Source: Planotetraspora thailandica
GTDB lineage: Bacteria > Actinomycetota > Actinomycetes > Streptosporangiales > Streptosporangiaceae
DNA: 64,000 nucleotides
Direction: 5' to 3'
Assembly: GCF_016863335.1 (NCBI RefSeq)
Contig: NZ_BOOR01000043.1
Location: 62,001 to 126,000, forward strand
Below, piece after piece: positions 26,977-35,808 of the stretch. Each line of letters begins with the position of its first letter. Position 1 is the first letter of the stretch. The position numbers were made by a program, and so were the translations under genes. The notes under the pieces were generated by a model. It was not told the DNA's origin and made no database searches. It was given only the letters and a program-made list of their open reading frames with translations.

Positions 26977-28157
26977 GGCCCGCCGCGTTCGGCGGGGTCC
27001 TGCTCGCGGCAACCTTCGCGGTGGCCGTCGCCGCACCCGCCCTGCCCGCCTCAGCGGCACCCGCCTACGCGCCGGGGTCCGGAGGAGAGGGCTGGGCCCT
27101 CGACGCGATCAACGCCAGGGAGGCGTGGAAGACCACCAAGGGAGCCGGGGTCACCGTCGCCCTGCTGGGAGCGGAACGGCCCGACGGCGACGTGCCCGAG
27201 CTCAAGGGCAGGGTCACGCACGGGCCGGACCTGACGGGTGCCCTGTTCGGCGACGACATCGCCATGCCGGGGAACGACACGACCGCGGCGGCCTCCCTGA
27301 TAGCGGGAAACGGCGGCTCCGGAGTCGCGCCCGAGGCACGGATTCTTTCCGTGCCGGTCGCGGCGGCGGAGCCGGACGGCGCCGACGCGACGGACCCGGA
27401 GACCGGCGTCGGCGGCGGGGCGCAGGACAGCTCCCTGGCCCGGGGCATCAGGTATGCCGCGAGCCACGGTGCCTCGGTCATCTGCATCACGATCGCCGGC
27501 TATGGGGTCGACCGGGCCGACCGCGAGGCCGTCTCCTACGCCCTTTCGCAGGGGGCCGTCCTGGTCGCGGCGGCGGGGGACGGCGGCCAGTCGGTCTACG
27601 CCAAGCAGAACGACACCTCCTACTGGCGTTTCCCGGCGGGTTATCCGGGCGTCATCGGCGTGGCGAGCGTTGACAGTGAGGGCCGCAGAGCCGGTTTCAG
27701 CAGCGACAACCTGTCGATCCTGGTTGCGGCGCCCGGCGCGGACGTCCCCGTGGTCCTGGCCGGAGGTAGGCACGGCACGGTGTCGGGAACCGGCGCGTCG
27801 AGCGCCCTGGTCGCGGGGACCGCCGCCCTGATAAAGGCGAAATATCCAGGGCTGGCGCCGGAGCTCGTGTCGAGGGCGCTCACCTCGACGTCGCGCCCGC
27901 ACCCGGCCGCCGGATACGACGAGAAGGTCGGGTTCGGCGAAGTCGACGCGGCCGCGGCGGTGGCCAAGGCGGCCGAGTTGGTGGGTTACGGTCCCGCCGT
28001 TCCCGTTCAGGACGACGCCCATTTCGGAAAGGGCCCGTTGTCCGAAGGACCCATGCGCCCCGGCCCTGATCCGGTTAGGCTCTGGATCTACGGAGTCGCC
28101 GCCCTTCTCGGCCTGGGCGGATTCGGTGTCGCCGTCGTCGCCCTCAGCCGCCGGTGA
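26970..28157 (+). CDS. Mycosin-like S8 pseudoprotease (all catalytic residues lost)
   Basis: About 395 residues from the GTG at 26970, with signal peptide, S8 fold and C-terminal TM helix (IYGVAALLGLGGFGVAVVAL) in the same order as the active paralogue. Aligned to it, the catalytic Asp is Gly67 (ALLGAE), His is Asp103 (GNDTTAAASL), oxyanion Asn is Asp204 (AAAGDG) and Ser is Gly275 (GTGASSAL). The fold blocks are well kept (GIRYAASHGASVI, GVASVDSEGR, AALIKAKYPGLAPELVSRAL), so the protein is maintained, not decaying. It is probably a binding or regulatory partner of the active protease or its substrate. Confidence 0.85.
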   Translation: MLRPAAFGGVLLAATFAVAVAAPALPASAAPAYAPGSGGEGWALDAINAREAWKTTKGAGVTVALLGAERPDGDVPELKGRVTHGPDLTGALFGDDIAMPGNDTTAAASLIAGNGGSGVAPEARILSVPVAAAEPDGADATDPETGVGGGAQDSSLARGIRYAASHGASVICITIAGYGVDRADREAVSYALSQGAVLVAAAGDGGQSVYAKQNDTSYWRFPAGYPGVIGVASVDSEGRRAGFSSDNLSILVAAPGADVPVVLAGGRHGTVSGTGASSALVAGTAALIKAKYPGLAPELVSRALTSTSRPHPAAGYDEKVGFGEVDAAAAVAKAAELVGYGPAVPVQDDAHFGKGPLSEGPMRPGPDPVRLWIYGVAALLGLGGFGVAVVALSRR

Positions 28158-28235
28158 TCACATGTTGGCCGCCATTTGGCGGCGTTTCGGGTTTCGGTGA
28201 CAGCGTGAGGTCAAGTTTCGCTAAGGTCGCGCCTC

Positions 28236-28607
28236 ATGGGGTACGAGTTGCGCGTAGAGCGTGAAGCACCGCTCGCCTACGCCGAACTCGCGAGCGTGAT
28301 CTCGGCCGACGCCGAATTCGAGCTGCGCGGGTCGCAGGAGACCGGCGAGCTCGTCGCATTGCACGCGAACTCAGCGCATCGAGTGGCGACCTGGTCGGGC
28401 AAGCTGGCCTGTCAGCCGGCGTCGGACTGGCAGGTGGCACAGCTGGCCCGCCTCGCCGACATGCTCGGCGCACGGCTGGTCGGCGAGGACGGCGAGGCCT
28501 ACATCGTCAAGGACGGCATCGTCGAGCAGATCAGCGGCTCGGCGACCTACGAGTTCGGCAAGCTCGAGCAGATCATCGCCGCCGGGCCCATCGAGTGGAG
28601 CAACTGA
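28236..28607 (+). CDS. Hypothetical protein coupled to alkyltransferase-like gene
   Basis: 123 residues starting MGYELRVEREAPLAYAELAS. It contains LVALHANSAHRVATWSGKLA and GEDGEAYIVKDGIVEQI. It is soluble, acidic and alpha/beta in appearance, with no recognised domain. The last 13 nt overlap the start of the alkyltransferase-like gene, so the two are translated together. A role in the same process is possible but unsupported by motifs. Confidence 0.65.
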   Translation: MGYELRVEREAPLAYAELASVISADAEFELRGSQETGELVALHANSAHRVATWSGKLACQPASDWQVAQLARLADMLGARLVGEDGEAYIVKDGIVEQISGSATYEFGKLEQIIAAGPIEWSN

Positions 28608-28912
28608 CGACCACCCGCGGAGAACCCACGCCGTACGCCGAGCGCGTGCTGGACGTGGTCGAGCGCATCCCGCCGGGCAAGGTCATGTCCTACGGGGACG
28701 TGGCGGAGTTCCTCGGCGAGGGCGGCCCCCGCCAGGTCGGCAGGGTCATGGCCCTTTGGGGCGGCGCCGTACCGTGGTGGCGCGTGATCAGGGCCGACGG
28801 CTCGGCGGCCGACGGTCTCCAGAGCGAGTGCCTCGCCCACTGGCGTGAGGAGAGCACACCCCTCAGGGGAACCAGGGTGGACATGCGTAAAGCCCGCTGG
28901 GACGGTGTTTGA
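28595..28912 (+). CDS. Alkyltransferase-like protein (ATL, MGMT family)
   Basis: 105 residues of the MGMT DNA-binding domain: RVLDVVERIPPGKVMSYGDVA, the helix-turn-helix with Arg finger (RQVGRVMAL) and the active-site region reading PWWRV where methyltransferases have PCHRV. The reactive Cys is Trp61, which defines ATLs. These bind O6-alkylguanine, flip it out and hand the lesion to nucleotide excision repair. In the conserved actinobacterial order it corresponds to Rv3204. GTG start inside the preceding gene. Confidence 0.9.
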   Translation: MEQLTTTRGEPTPYAERVLDVVERIPPGKVMSYGDVAEFLGEGGPRQVGRVMALWGGAVPWWRVIRADGSAADGLQSECLAHWREESTPLRGTRVDMRKARWDGV

Positions 28913-29213
28913 TGGCGTTCGCTCCGCGCGCGCGGGCTCGGGGCGCCTTGAGGCCGAGTCTTCCCTCGTCGTTCGGGGTCGCTCGTTCCTCGCTTCCCGC
29001 TCACTCCTCAGTCCAGACCCGGCCGCGCCCCTCGCAGTGGTGAGACTCACACAGAAGCGGCAAGTCTTCCCTCGTTTCTGGGCCACACGTGTTCGCGAGG
29101 GCGCGGCCGTGACTGGACTGAGGAACGCCCGCAGCGAGGAACGAGCGAGGACGTGACGAGGGAAGGATCGGCCTTTAAGCGCCCGAGCCCGCGCGAGCGG
29201 AGCGAGCGCAAAT
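28913..29213. repeat. Long imperfect palindrome (two arms of about 120 bp)
   Basis: The left arm (28913-29037) and right arm (29093-29213) are inverted copies. Shared blocks include GCGCGGGCTCGG, CTTCCCTCGTC, TCGCTCGTTCCTCGC, CCTCAGTCCAG and GGCCGCGCC. By eye they are roughly 85% identical with a few short gaps. The 55-bp centre holds a further partial copy, AAGTCTTCCCTCGTTT. The 347-bp gap between the ATL gene and adnA holds this element and no gene. It could be a MITE-like element, a long hairpin terminator or a protein-binding repeat. Confidence 0.8.
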
Positions 29214-29259
29214 GAAACACTGCACGATCTACCCCGGTGTTCTGGTGGAATTCTGAGTT

Positions 29260-32200
29260 GTGAGTGCTCAGACTTACCGTTTGGTCCGCCGAGACGGGGT
29301 GAGCCGTCCGGCTCCCGTCCTGGACGAGAACCAGAGGGCCGTCGTCGAGCACGGCAGCGGTCCACTGCTCGTGTTGGCGGGACCCGGCACCGGCAAGACC
29401 ACGACAATCGTCGAAACCGTCGTCGACAGGATCGAGCGCAGGGGCCTCGACCCCGAACGGGTGCTCGTCCTCACCTTCAGCCGTAAGGCCGCCGGTGAGC
29501 TGCGTGAGCGCATCACCGGGCGCATGCGCAGGACCACCAGGACTCCTCTCGCCCTGACATTCCACAGCTACGCCTACGCGCTGCTGCGCCGCGAGGCCGT
29601 GCTCGCCGGCGATCCGCCGCCCCGCCTGCTGACCGGCCCCGAGCAGCTGCTGGAGATCCGCAGGCTTCTGCACGGCGAGCTGGAGGACGGGGCGGAGCGC
29701 TGGCCGGACCGCATGCGGGAACTGCTCAAGACCCGTGGGTTCGCCGAGGAGTTGCGCGACTTCCTGTCCCGGGCAGCCGAGCGCGGCCTGGACGGCGACG
29801 CGCTGGTCGAGCTCGGCCGTATGCACGGCAGGGCGGACTGGGAGGCGGCCGGGTGGTTCTCCCACCGCTACCAGGACAGGTTCGACCTCGACCCGGTGCC
29901 TTCGCTCGACTACGCCGAACTGATCCGCGAGGCCGCCGGCCTGCTGACCCTCGGCGAAGTGAGGGACCGTGAGCGCGAGGCCTACGACCTGGTGCTCGTG
30001 GACGAGTACCAGGACACCGACCCGGCCCAGGAGTTCCTGCTCCAGCAGCTCGCCGGGGACGGCAGGGACCTGATCGCGGTCGGCGACCCCGACCAGTCCA
30101 TCTACGGCTTCCGCGGCGCGGACGTGCAGGCCATCATGCGGTTCCCGGAGAGATTCAAGACGACCGGTGGCGAGGAGGCCCCGGTGGTCGCGCTCGGCGT
30201 CTGCCGCAGAAGCGGCCCCGAGCTTCTGGAGGCGTCCCGCCGGGTCGCCTCCCGCCTGCCCGCCGGCGGGCATCGCGGGCTGGTGCCGCTCGACGATGCG
30301 GAGTCCGGCGAGGTCAGCGTGTTGCTGGCCGACAGCGACACTCAGGAGGCCGCCGTGGTGGCCGACGCGCTGCGCAGGGCCCACCTGCTCGACGGCGTGC
30401 CCTGGTCGCGGATGGCGGTCCTCGTCCGCAGCGCCACCCGGCAGCTCCCGCCGCTGCGCCGGGCGCTCATCGCGGCCGGCGTGCCCGTGGTCGTGGCCGG
30501 TGACGAGTTGCCGCTGGTCCAGGAGCCGGGCGTGCGGCCGCTGATCACGTTGTTGAAGGTTGCCGTGCAGCCGTCGTCCCTCGACGTGCCGACGGCCGAG
30601 GAGTTGCTGACCGGCGCCCTCGGCGGCACCGACATGATCGGGGTCCGCCGCCTCCGGCGTGCCCTGCGCGTCGCCGAGCGCGAGGCCGTCGAGAAGCGGG
30701 AGGCCGACGACGGACAGGCGATGCTGCCGCTGCCTGCCCGGTCGTCCGACGAGATGCTCGTCGCCGCGATCGGCGACGCCCGCGAGCTGGTCAACGTCGA
30801 GCCGCACGTCGCCGCTCCGGCCGAGCGAGTCGCCCGCCTGCTGAAGATCGCACGCGAAGCCGTACGGCACGGCCGCGGAGCGGAGGAGGCGCTGTGGGAC
30901 ATCTGGCAGGCGAGCGGCCTGGCCGACCGGTGGACGGAGACCAGCCTCGGCGGAGGCTCGCGAGGGGCGCAGGCCGATCGCGACCTCGACGGCGTCGTCG
31001 CGTTGTTCGACCACGCGGCCCGCTTCACCGACCGGCTGCCCAAGGCCGGCGTGGCGGTGTTCCTCGACGACCTCACCTCGCAGGAGATCGCCGGTGACAC
31101 CCTCGCCGAGCAGGCTCCCGAGGGCGACGCCGTACGGATCCTGACCGCCCACCGGTCCAAGGGGCTGGAGTGGGACGTGGTGGTGGTCGCAGGCGTCCAG
31201 GAGGGCGTCTGGCCCGACCTGCGCCTGCGCGGGTCGCTGCTCGGCGCGGAGGAGCTCGTCGAGCTGTCGGCGGGCATCGCTCTGGACGGCACACAGGCGG
31301 CCGCGGCGTCGCTGGTGTCCAAGCTGCTTGCCGAGGAGCGGCGGCTCTTCTACGTCGCGGTCACCCGGGCCCGGCGCAAGCTGATCGTCACCGCCGTGGG
31401 AGGCGAGGACACCGACGAGCGGCCCTCCCGGTTCCTCAACGAGCTGCTGCCCGGCGGGATCGAGGCGGCCACCGTCGACGACCGGGCGCGCTGGCTGAAC
31501 ATGTCCGCGCTGGTCGCCGACCTGCGAGCGGCGGTGTGCGACACGTCGCGATCCGAGCACATGCGCCGTGAGGCCGCCGGGCATCTCGCCAGGCTGGCCC
31601 GTGCCGGAGTGCCCGGCGCGAGCCCGCACGACTGGTACGCCCTGACGACGTTGTCCGACGACCGGCCGCTCGGCTGGCCGGACGACATCGTCCGCATCTC
31701 GCCGTCGGCGGTGGAGAGCTTCACCAAGTGCGGGCTGCGCTGGGTGCTGGAGACGGCGGTCGGGACCGGAGGCTCCGGGGTCGCGCAAAGCCTCGGCTCG
31801 GTCATCCACGCCATAGCCGTGCTGGCGGCCGAGGACGGCGCCGACCTGATGGGGCGGCTCGACGACGTGTGGGACGAGTTCGACTTCGGCGGGGTGTGGT
31901 TCAACCGCAAGCAGCGCAAGGTCGCCGAGCAGATGATCGAGCGGTTCGTGCGGTGGCACGAGAACAACGAACGCGACCTCGTGGCGCAGGAGGAGTCGTT
32001 CACCGCGGTGGTCTCCGAGGGCGTGCAGATCAAGGGCCGCGTCGACCGGGTGGAGCGCGACGGCGACGGCCGCGCCGTGATCATCGACATCAAGACCGGA
32101 GGGTCCAAGCCGAAGGAGGACGAGCTCGACCGGCATCCCCAGCTGGGGGTGTACCAGCTGGCCACGGCGCTCGGGGCGTTCAAGCGGCACGGGCTGGCCG

Positions 32201-32442
32201 AGCCGGGAGGCGCCTCGCTCGTGCAGGTCGGCAAGGCGGCGGGCGCGTCGTCCGAGGCCAAGGAGCAGGTGCAGCGGGCGCTGGCCGACGATTCCGACCC
32301 CGGCTGGGCCAGGGACCTGGTCGACACGGTCGCCAAGGGCATGGCCGAGAAGGTGTTCGTGGCCACGGTCAACGACGGGTGCCGCACCTGCGCGGCCAAG
32401 CTCGTCTGCCCGGTCAACGACAACGGGGGACAGGTGTGCTGA
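29260..32442 (+). CDS. adnA: AdnA: UvrD-like helicase/RecB-like nuclease subunit
   Basis: 1,060 residues. The N-terminal SF1 motor has Walker A GPGTGKTT (about residue 42), VLTFSRKAA, VDEYQDTD, GDPDQSIYGFRGA and YVAVTRARRK. The C-terminal RecB-like nuclease has a GRVDRVERDGDGRAVIIDIK core and Cys residues in TKCGLRW and CRTCAAKLVC that fit a 4Fe-4S cluster. AdnAB is the actinobacterial end-resecting motor-nuclease. The subunit order (this gene first, AdnB second) matches mycobacteria. GTG start; 67 bp separate it from adnB. Confidence 0.92.
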   Translation: MSAQTYRLVRRDGVSRPAPVLDENQRAVVEHGSGPLLVLAGPGTGKTTTIVETVVDRIERRGLDPERVLVLTFSRKAAGELRERITGRMRRTTRTPLALTFHSYAYALLRREAVLAGDPPPRLLTGPEQLLEIRRLLHGELEDGAERWPDRMRELLKTRGFAEELRDFLSRAAERGLDGDALVELGRMHGRADWEAAGWFSHRYQDRFDLDPVPSLDYAELIREAAGLLTLGEVRDREREAYDLVLVDEYQDTDPAQEFLLQQLAGDGRDLIAVGDPDQSIYGFRGADVQAIMRFPERFKTTGGEEAPVVALGVCRRSGPELLEASRRVASRLPAGGHRGLVPLDDAESGEVSVLLADSDTQEAAVVADALRRAHLLDGVPWSRMAVLVRSATRQLPPLRRALIAAGVPVVVAGDELPLVQEPGVRPLITLLKVAVQPSSLDVPTAEELLTGALGGTDMIGVRRLRRALRVAEREAVEKREADDGQAMLPLPARSSDEMLVAAIGDARELVNVEPHVAAPAERVARLLKIAREAVRHGRGAEEALWDIWQASGLADRWTETSLGGGSRGAQADRDLDGVVALFDHAARFTDRLPKAGVAVFLDDLTSQEIAGDTLAEQAPEGDAVRILTAHRSKGLEWDVVVVAGVQEGVWPDLRLRGSLLGAEELVELSAGIALDGTQAAAASLVSKLLAEERRLFYVAVTRARRKLIVTAVGGEDTDERPSRFLNELLPGGIEAATVDDRARWLNMSALVADLRAAVCDTSRSEHMRREAAGHLARLARAGVPGASPHDWYALTTLSDDRPLGWPDDIVRISPSAVESFTKCGLRWVLETAVGTGGSGVAQSLGSVIHAIAVLAAEDGADLMGRLDDVWDEFDFGGVWFNRKQRKVAEQMIERFVRWHENNERDLVAQEESFTAVVSEGVQIKGRVDRVERDGDGRAVIIDIKTGGSKPKEDELDRHPQLGVYQLATALGAFKRHGLAEPGGASLVQVGKAAGASSEAKEQVQRALADDSDPGWARDLVDTVAKGMAEKVFVATVNDGCRTCAAKLVCPVNDNGGQVC

Positions 32443-32509
32443 GCAGACACAAGACTGACGTGTCGGCCGTACGGGCAGCGCAGGAGTGCGATGTCCGTAC
32501 GATGTTCAG

Positions 32510-35500
32510 ATGCTGAGCCCCGCGGAACTCGCCGGAAAGCTCGGCATCCTCCCGCCCACGCCCGAGCAGGCGGCCGTCATCGACGCGCCCCTGGAACCGG
32601 CGGTGGTCGTCGCAGGCGCGGGGTCGGGCAAGAGCGAGACCATGGCGGGGCGGGTCGTCTGGCTGGTGGCCAACGGGCTCGCACGCCCCGAGCAGATCCT
32701 GGGACTCACCTTCACGAGGAAGGCCGCGGCCGAGCTGGCCGAGCGTGTGCGCAAGCGGCTGGAAGGCCTGGCCGCCGCCGGGCTGGTCGAGCGGGAGGCG
32801 CTCGACGCGGAACCGACGATCTCGACCTATCACGCCTACGCCGCCCGCCTCGTCACCGACCACGCCCTGCGTGAGGGGCTGGAGCCGACCATGAGGCTGG
32901 TCACGCCCGCCGTCGCCTGGCAGATGGCCGCCCGGGTCGTCGGACAGTACGACGGCCCGATGGACAAGGTGGACCTCGGCCCGCCGAGCGTCACCGCCGC
33001 CGTGCTCGAACTGGCCGGGGAGATGGCCGAGCATCTGCGCGGCCCCGCCGAGGTGCGCGAGGTCGGCGACTGGCTCAGGGAACGGCTCGCCGCCCTTCCG
33101 GGCAGGACGACCCAGGCTCAGCAACGCCCGGTCAAGGTCCAGGCCGTCAGGGAGCAGCTGCTGCCTCTGGCCGAGGCCTACGAACGATTCAAGCGCGCCA
33201 GGGAGGTCATCGACTACGGCGACCAGATGGCGCTAGCCGCGCGGATCGCGTCGCGGCACCCCGAGGTGGGGGTGTCGGAGCGCGGCCGGTTCTCCGTCGT
33301 GCTGCTCGACGAATACCAGGACACCAGCCACGCGCAACTCGTCTTGCTGCGCGCGTTGTTCGGTGGCGGCCACCCGGTGACGGCCGTGGGCGACCCGTGC
33401 CAGTCGATCTACGGCTGGCGGGGAGCCTCGGCGGGCAACCTGTCGAGATTCCCTTCGGACTTCCCGACCACGGCGGGCGATCCCGCGCGTGTGCGCCGGT
33501 TGTCGGTCAGCTTCAGGAACGGTGAGCGGGTGCTCAACGTCGCGGCCGCCCTGCAGGGACCGCTCCGGCAGGAGGCGGGGGACGTGCCCGTGCTCGTGCC
33601 CGGCGTGAACAGGGCGGGGCGGGGCCGCGTGATGTGCGCCTTCCACCGGACCGCCGAAGACGAGGCCAGATGGGTCGCGCAGCAGGTGGCCGACGTGCTC
33701 AAGGCCGATTCCGCGCCTGACGGCCTGCCCTGGGGCGAGGGTGAGCGTCCGCGGTGGGGCGGTGCCGTACGCCCGCAGGACGTCGCGGTCCTCGCTCGCA
33801 AGCGCTCGCAGTTCCCCGTGCTTCGCAAGGAGCTGGAGGCGCTGGGCATCCCGGTCGAGGTGGTAGGCCTGGGCGGCCTGCTCACCGTGCCGGAGGTCGC
33901 CGACATCGTCGCGACCCTGCGCGTGCTGTACGACCCCACGGCCGGGGACGCCCTCGTACGGCTGCTCGCCGGGCCGCGCTGGCGGATCGGCGCCGCCGAC
34001 CTGAAGGTGCTCGGAGACCTCGCCCGCGAGCTCAACCACGAGTTCCACGGCGGGCCGCGCCCGGACGACCCGCTCGACCAGGTCGTCGCCGACATGGCGG
34101 AAGAGCGCGGCAGCCTGATCGACGCGCTCGACGAGCTGCCCGACCGCGACGGGTGGCTGGAGGCGTTCTCGCCTCCGGCCCGTGTGCGGATGCCCGCGCT
34201 GGCGCTCGAACTGCGCCTGCTGCGATCGCACGCGGGACAACCGCTGCCCGACCTCATCGGGGAGGTCGAGCGCAGACTCGGGCTCGACATCGAGGTGGCC
34301 GCGCGGGGCGGGAGCCCGCTGGCGGCCCGCGCCGACCTGGACGCCTTCCAGGACGCGGCGGCCAGATTCGCGGGCGACTCGGAAGACCCCACACTGGGGG
34401 CCTTCCTCGCCTATCTGAAGGCGGCGGAGACCGAGGAGTTCGGTCTGGAGGCCGGGCGGGTCGGCGACACCAACAGCGTCAAGCTCATGACCGTGCACGC
34501 GTCGAAGGGCCTGGAGTGGCCGGTCGTCGTCGTGCCCGGCCTGTCGCAGCTCACCACGCAGAAGGGCGGGCTCGCCCGGGGCAGCGTCTTTCCCGCCACG
34601 CCGGTGACCAACTCGCGGTGGACCGAGAACCCGCGCAAGCTGCCCTACCCCCTGCGTGGTGACAAGTCGGATCTGCCGGTTCTCGCGGGCCTGGACAAGG
34701 ACGCGCTGGCCGACTTCGACGAGCGGTGCAGAGACCGCGACCTGCTGGAGGAGCGGCGCCTCGCCTACGTCGCAGTCACCCGGGCGCACTACCTGCTGAT
34801 CGCCTCCGGCTACCGGTGGGGCACCTCGTCGAAGCCGCTGGAGCCGTCCGACTTCCTCAGGGAGATCCGGGAGGCAGGCGCGCACGTCGTCGGGTGGGAC
34901 GAGGACGCCGGCGGGGAGAATCCCCTGCTCGCCGAGTCGGCGCGAAAGGATTGGCCGGTCGTCTCCGTGCGGGACGCCGTGCTCGACGGCGCCCTCCTCG
35001 TGGAGGAGGCACTGGTCGCCCAACTCCGCGGCGAAAGCCGTACGGACGTCACGCCTGTGGGCGGGGCCGAGCTGCGCGAGCGCGACCGCGAACGCCTGCG
35101 GGCCTGGGCGCGCGACACCGACCTGCTGCTTCGCGAGCGTGAGGCGAACCGGTGGCGGGCCGGAGGATCCGTGGAGCTGCCCGCGCGCCTGACGGTGTCG
35201 TCGCTGGTCACGCTCGCCTCCGACCCCGCGGCCTTCGCGCGGCAGGTGCGGCGGCCGGTGCCCCGCAAACCCGCGCCGCTGGCCCGGCGGGGCACCGCGT
35301 TCCATCGCTGGCTGGAGACGCGCTGGGGCCAGCAGCGGCTGCTCGACGACTTCGACCTGCCGGGAGCCTCCGACGAGCCGTCGGAGGCCGAGGTCGAGCT
35401 GTCCGAACTGCAGGAGCGGTTCGAGGAGAGCGAATGGGCGGGGCGGGAGCCGCTCGACCTGGAGGTGCCGTTCGAGACCGTGATCGCCGACCGTCTGCTG

Positions 35501-35773
35501 CGGGGGCGGATGGACGCGGTCTTCCGGGAAGGCGACGGGTACGTGGTCGTCGACTGGAAGACCGGCGAACGGCTGCGCGGCAGGGCGGGGGAGAACGCCT
35601 CGGTGCAGCTGGCCGCCTACCGCCTCGCCTGGGCCGAGCTGGCGGGTGTGCCGGTGGAGAAGGTCGGAGCGGCCTTCCACTACGTCCGGTCGAACGAGAC
35701 CGTGCGCCCCGTGGACCTGCTCGGAGCCGACGGCCTCAAGGCCGTGATCGAACGCATCCCCTCAGCCGAGTGA
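32510..35773 (+). CDS. adnB: AdnB: UvrD-like helicase/RecB-like nuclease subunit
   Basis: About 1,087 residues. The lead motor has Walker A GAGSGKSE, LGLTFTRKAA, LDEYQDTS, GDPCQSIYGWRGA and YVAVTRAHYLLIA. The C-terminal nuclease domain has GTAFHRWLETRWG, then GRMDAVFREGDGYVVVDWKT with the catalytic Asp/Lys; no Fe-S Cys set is visible. It pairs with AdnA as a heterodimer. The ATG at 32510 is preferred; a GTG 24 bp earlier is also in frame. A terminator begins directly after the stop. Confidence 0.92.
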   Translation: MLSPAELAGKLGILPPTPEQAAVIDAPLEPAVVVAGAGSGKSETMAGRVVWLVANGLARPEQILGLTFTRKAAAELAERVRKRLEGLAAAGLVEREALDAEPTISTYHAYAARLVTDHALREGLEPTMRLVTPAVAWQMAARVVGQYDGPMDKVDLGPPSVTAAVLELAGEMAEHLRGPAEVREVGDWLRERLAALPGRTTQAQQRPVKVQAVREQLLPLAEAYERFKRAREVIDYGDQMALAARIASRHPEVGVSERGRFSVVLLDEYQDTSHAQLVLLRALFGGGHPVTAVGDPCQSIYGWRGASAGNLSRFPSDFPTTAGDPARVRRLSVSFRNGERVLNVAAALQGPLRQEAGDVPVLVPGVNRAGRGRVMCAFHRTAEDEARWVAQQVADVLKADSAPDGLPWGEGERPRWGGAVRPQDVAVLARKRSQFPVLRKELEALGIPVEVVGLGGLLTVPEVADIVATLRVLYDPTAGDALVRLLAGPRWRIGAADLKVLGDLARELNHEFHGGPRPDDPLDQVVADMAEERGSLIDALDELPDRDGWLEAFSPPARVRMPALALELRLLRSHAGQPLPDLIGEVERRLGLDIEVAARGGSPLAARADLDAFQDAAARFAGDSEDPTLGAFLAYLKAAETEEFGLEAGRVGDTNSVKLMTVHASKGLEWPVVVVPGLSQLTTQKGGLARGSVFPATPVTNSRWTENPRKLPYPLRGDKSDLPVLAGLDKDALADFDERCRDRDLLEERRLAYVAVTRAHYLLIASGYRWGTSSKPLEPSDFLREIREAGAHVVGWDEDAGGENPLLAESARKDWPVVSVRDAVLDGALLVEEALVAQLRGESRTDVTPVGGAELRERDRERLRAWARDTDLLLREREANRWRAGGSVELPARLTVSSLVTLASDPAAFARQVRRPVPRKPAPLARRGTAFHRWLETRWGQQRLLDDFDLPGASDEPSEAEVELSELQERFEESEWAGREPLDLEVPFETVIADRLLRGRMDAVFREGDGYVVVDWKTGERLRGRAGENASVQLAAYRLAWAELAGVPVEKVGAAFHYVRSNETVRPVDLLGADGLKAVIERIPSAE

Positions 35774-35804
35774 GCAAGGCCCGGCCTTCCGGACCGGGCC
35801 TTGC
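35774..35804. terminator. Bidirectional terminator after adnB
   Basis: GCAAGGCCCGG and CCGGGCCTTGC form a perfect 11-bp stem with a 9-nt loop. It begins at the base after the adnB stop codon and ends five bases before the Uma2 stop codon on the other strand. Confidence 0.88.
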
Positions 35805-35808
35805 GACG

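Noticed and set aside
24137-28157. Type VII (ESX) secretion locus
   Set aside because: Only mycosin-like proteases are present. No EccB/C/D/E, WXG100 or PE/PPE-like genes were found in the window.
29047-32190. Very long open frame antisense to adnA, and similar long antisense frames opposite adnB, uvrD2-tesB, the propeller gene and UPF0182
   Set aside because: In DNA this GC-rich, frames opposite real genes stay open by codon bias. Their translations are low-complexity Arg/Gly/Val/His-rich with no domain, and the plus-strand genes show clear family motifs.
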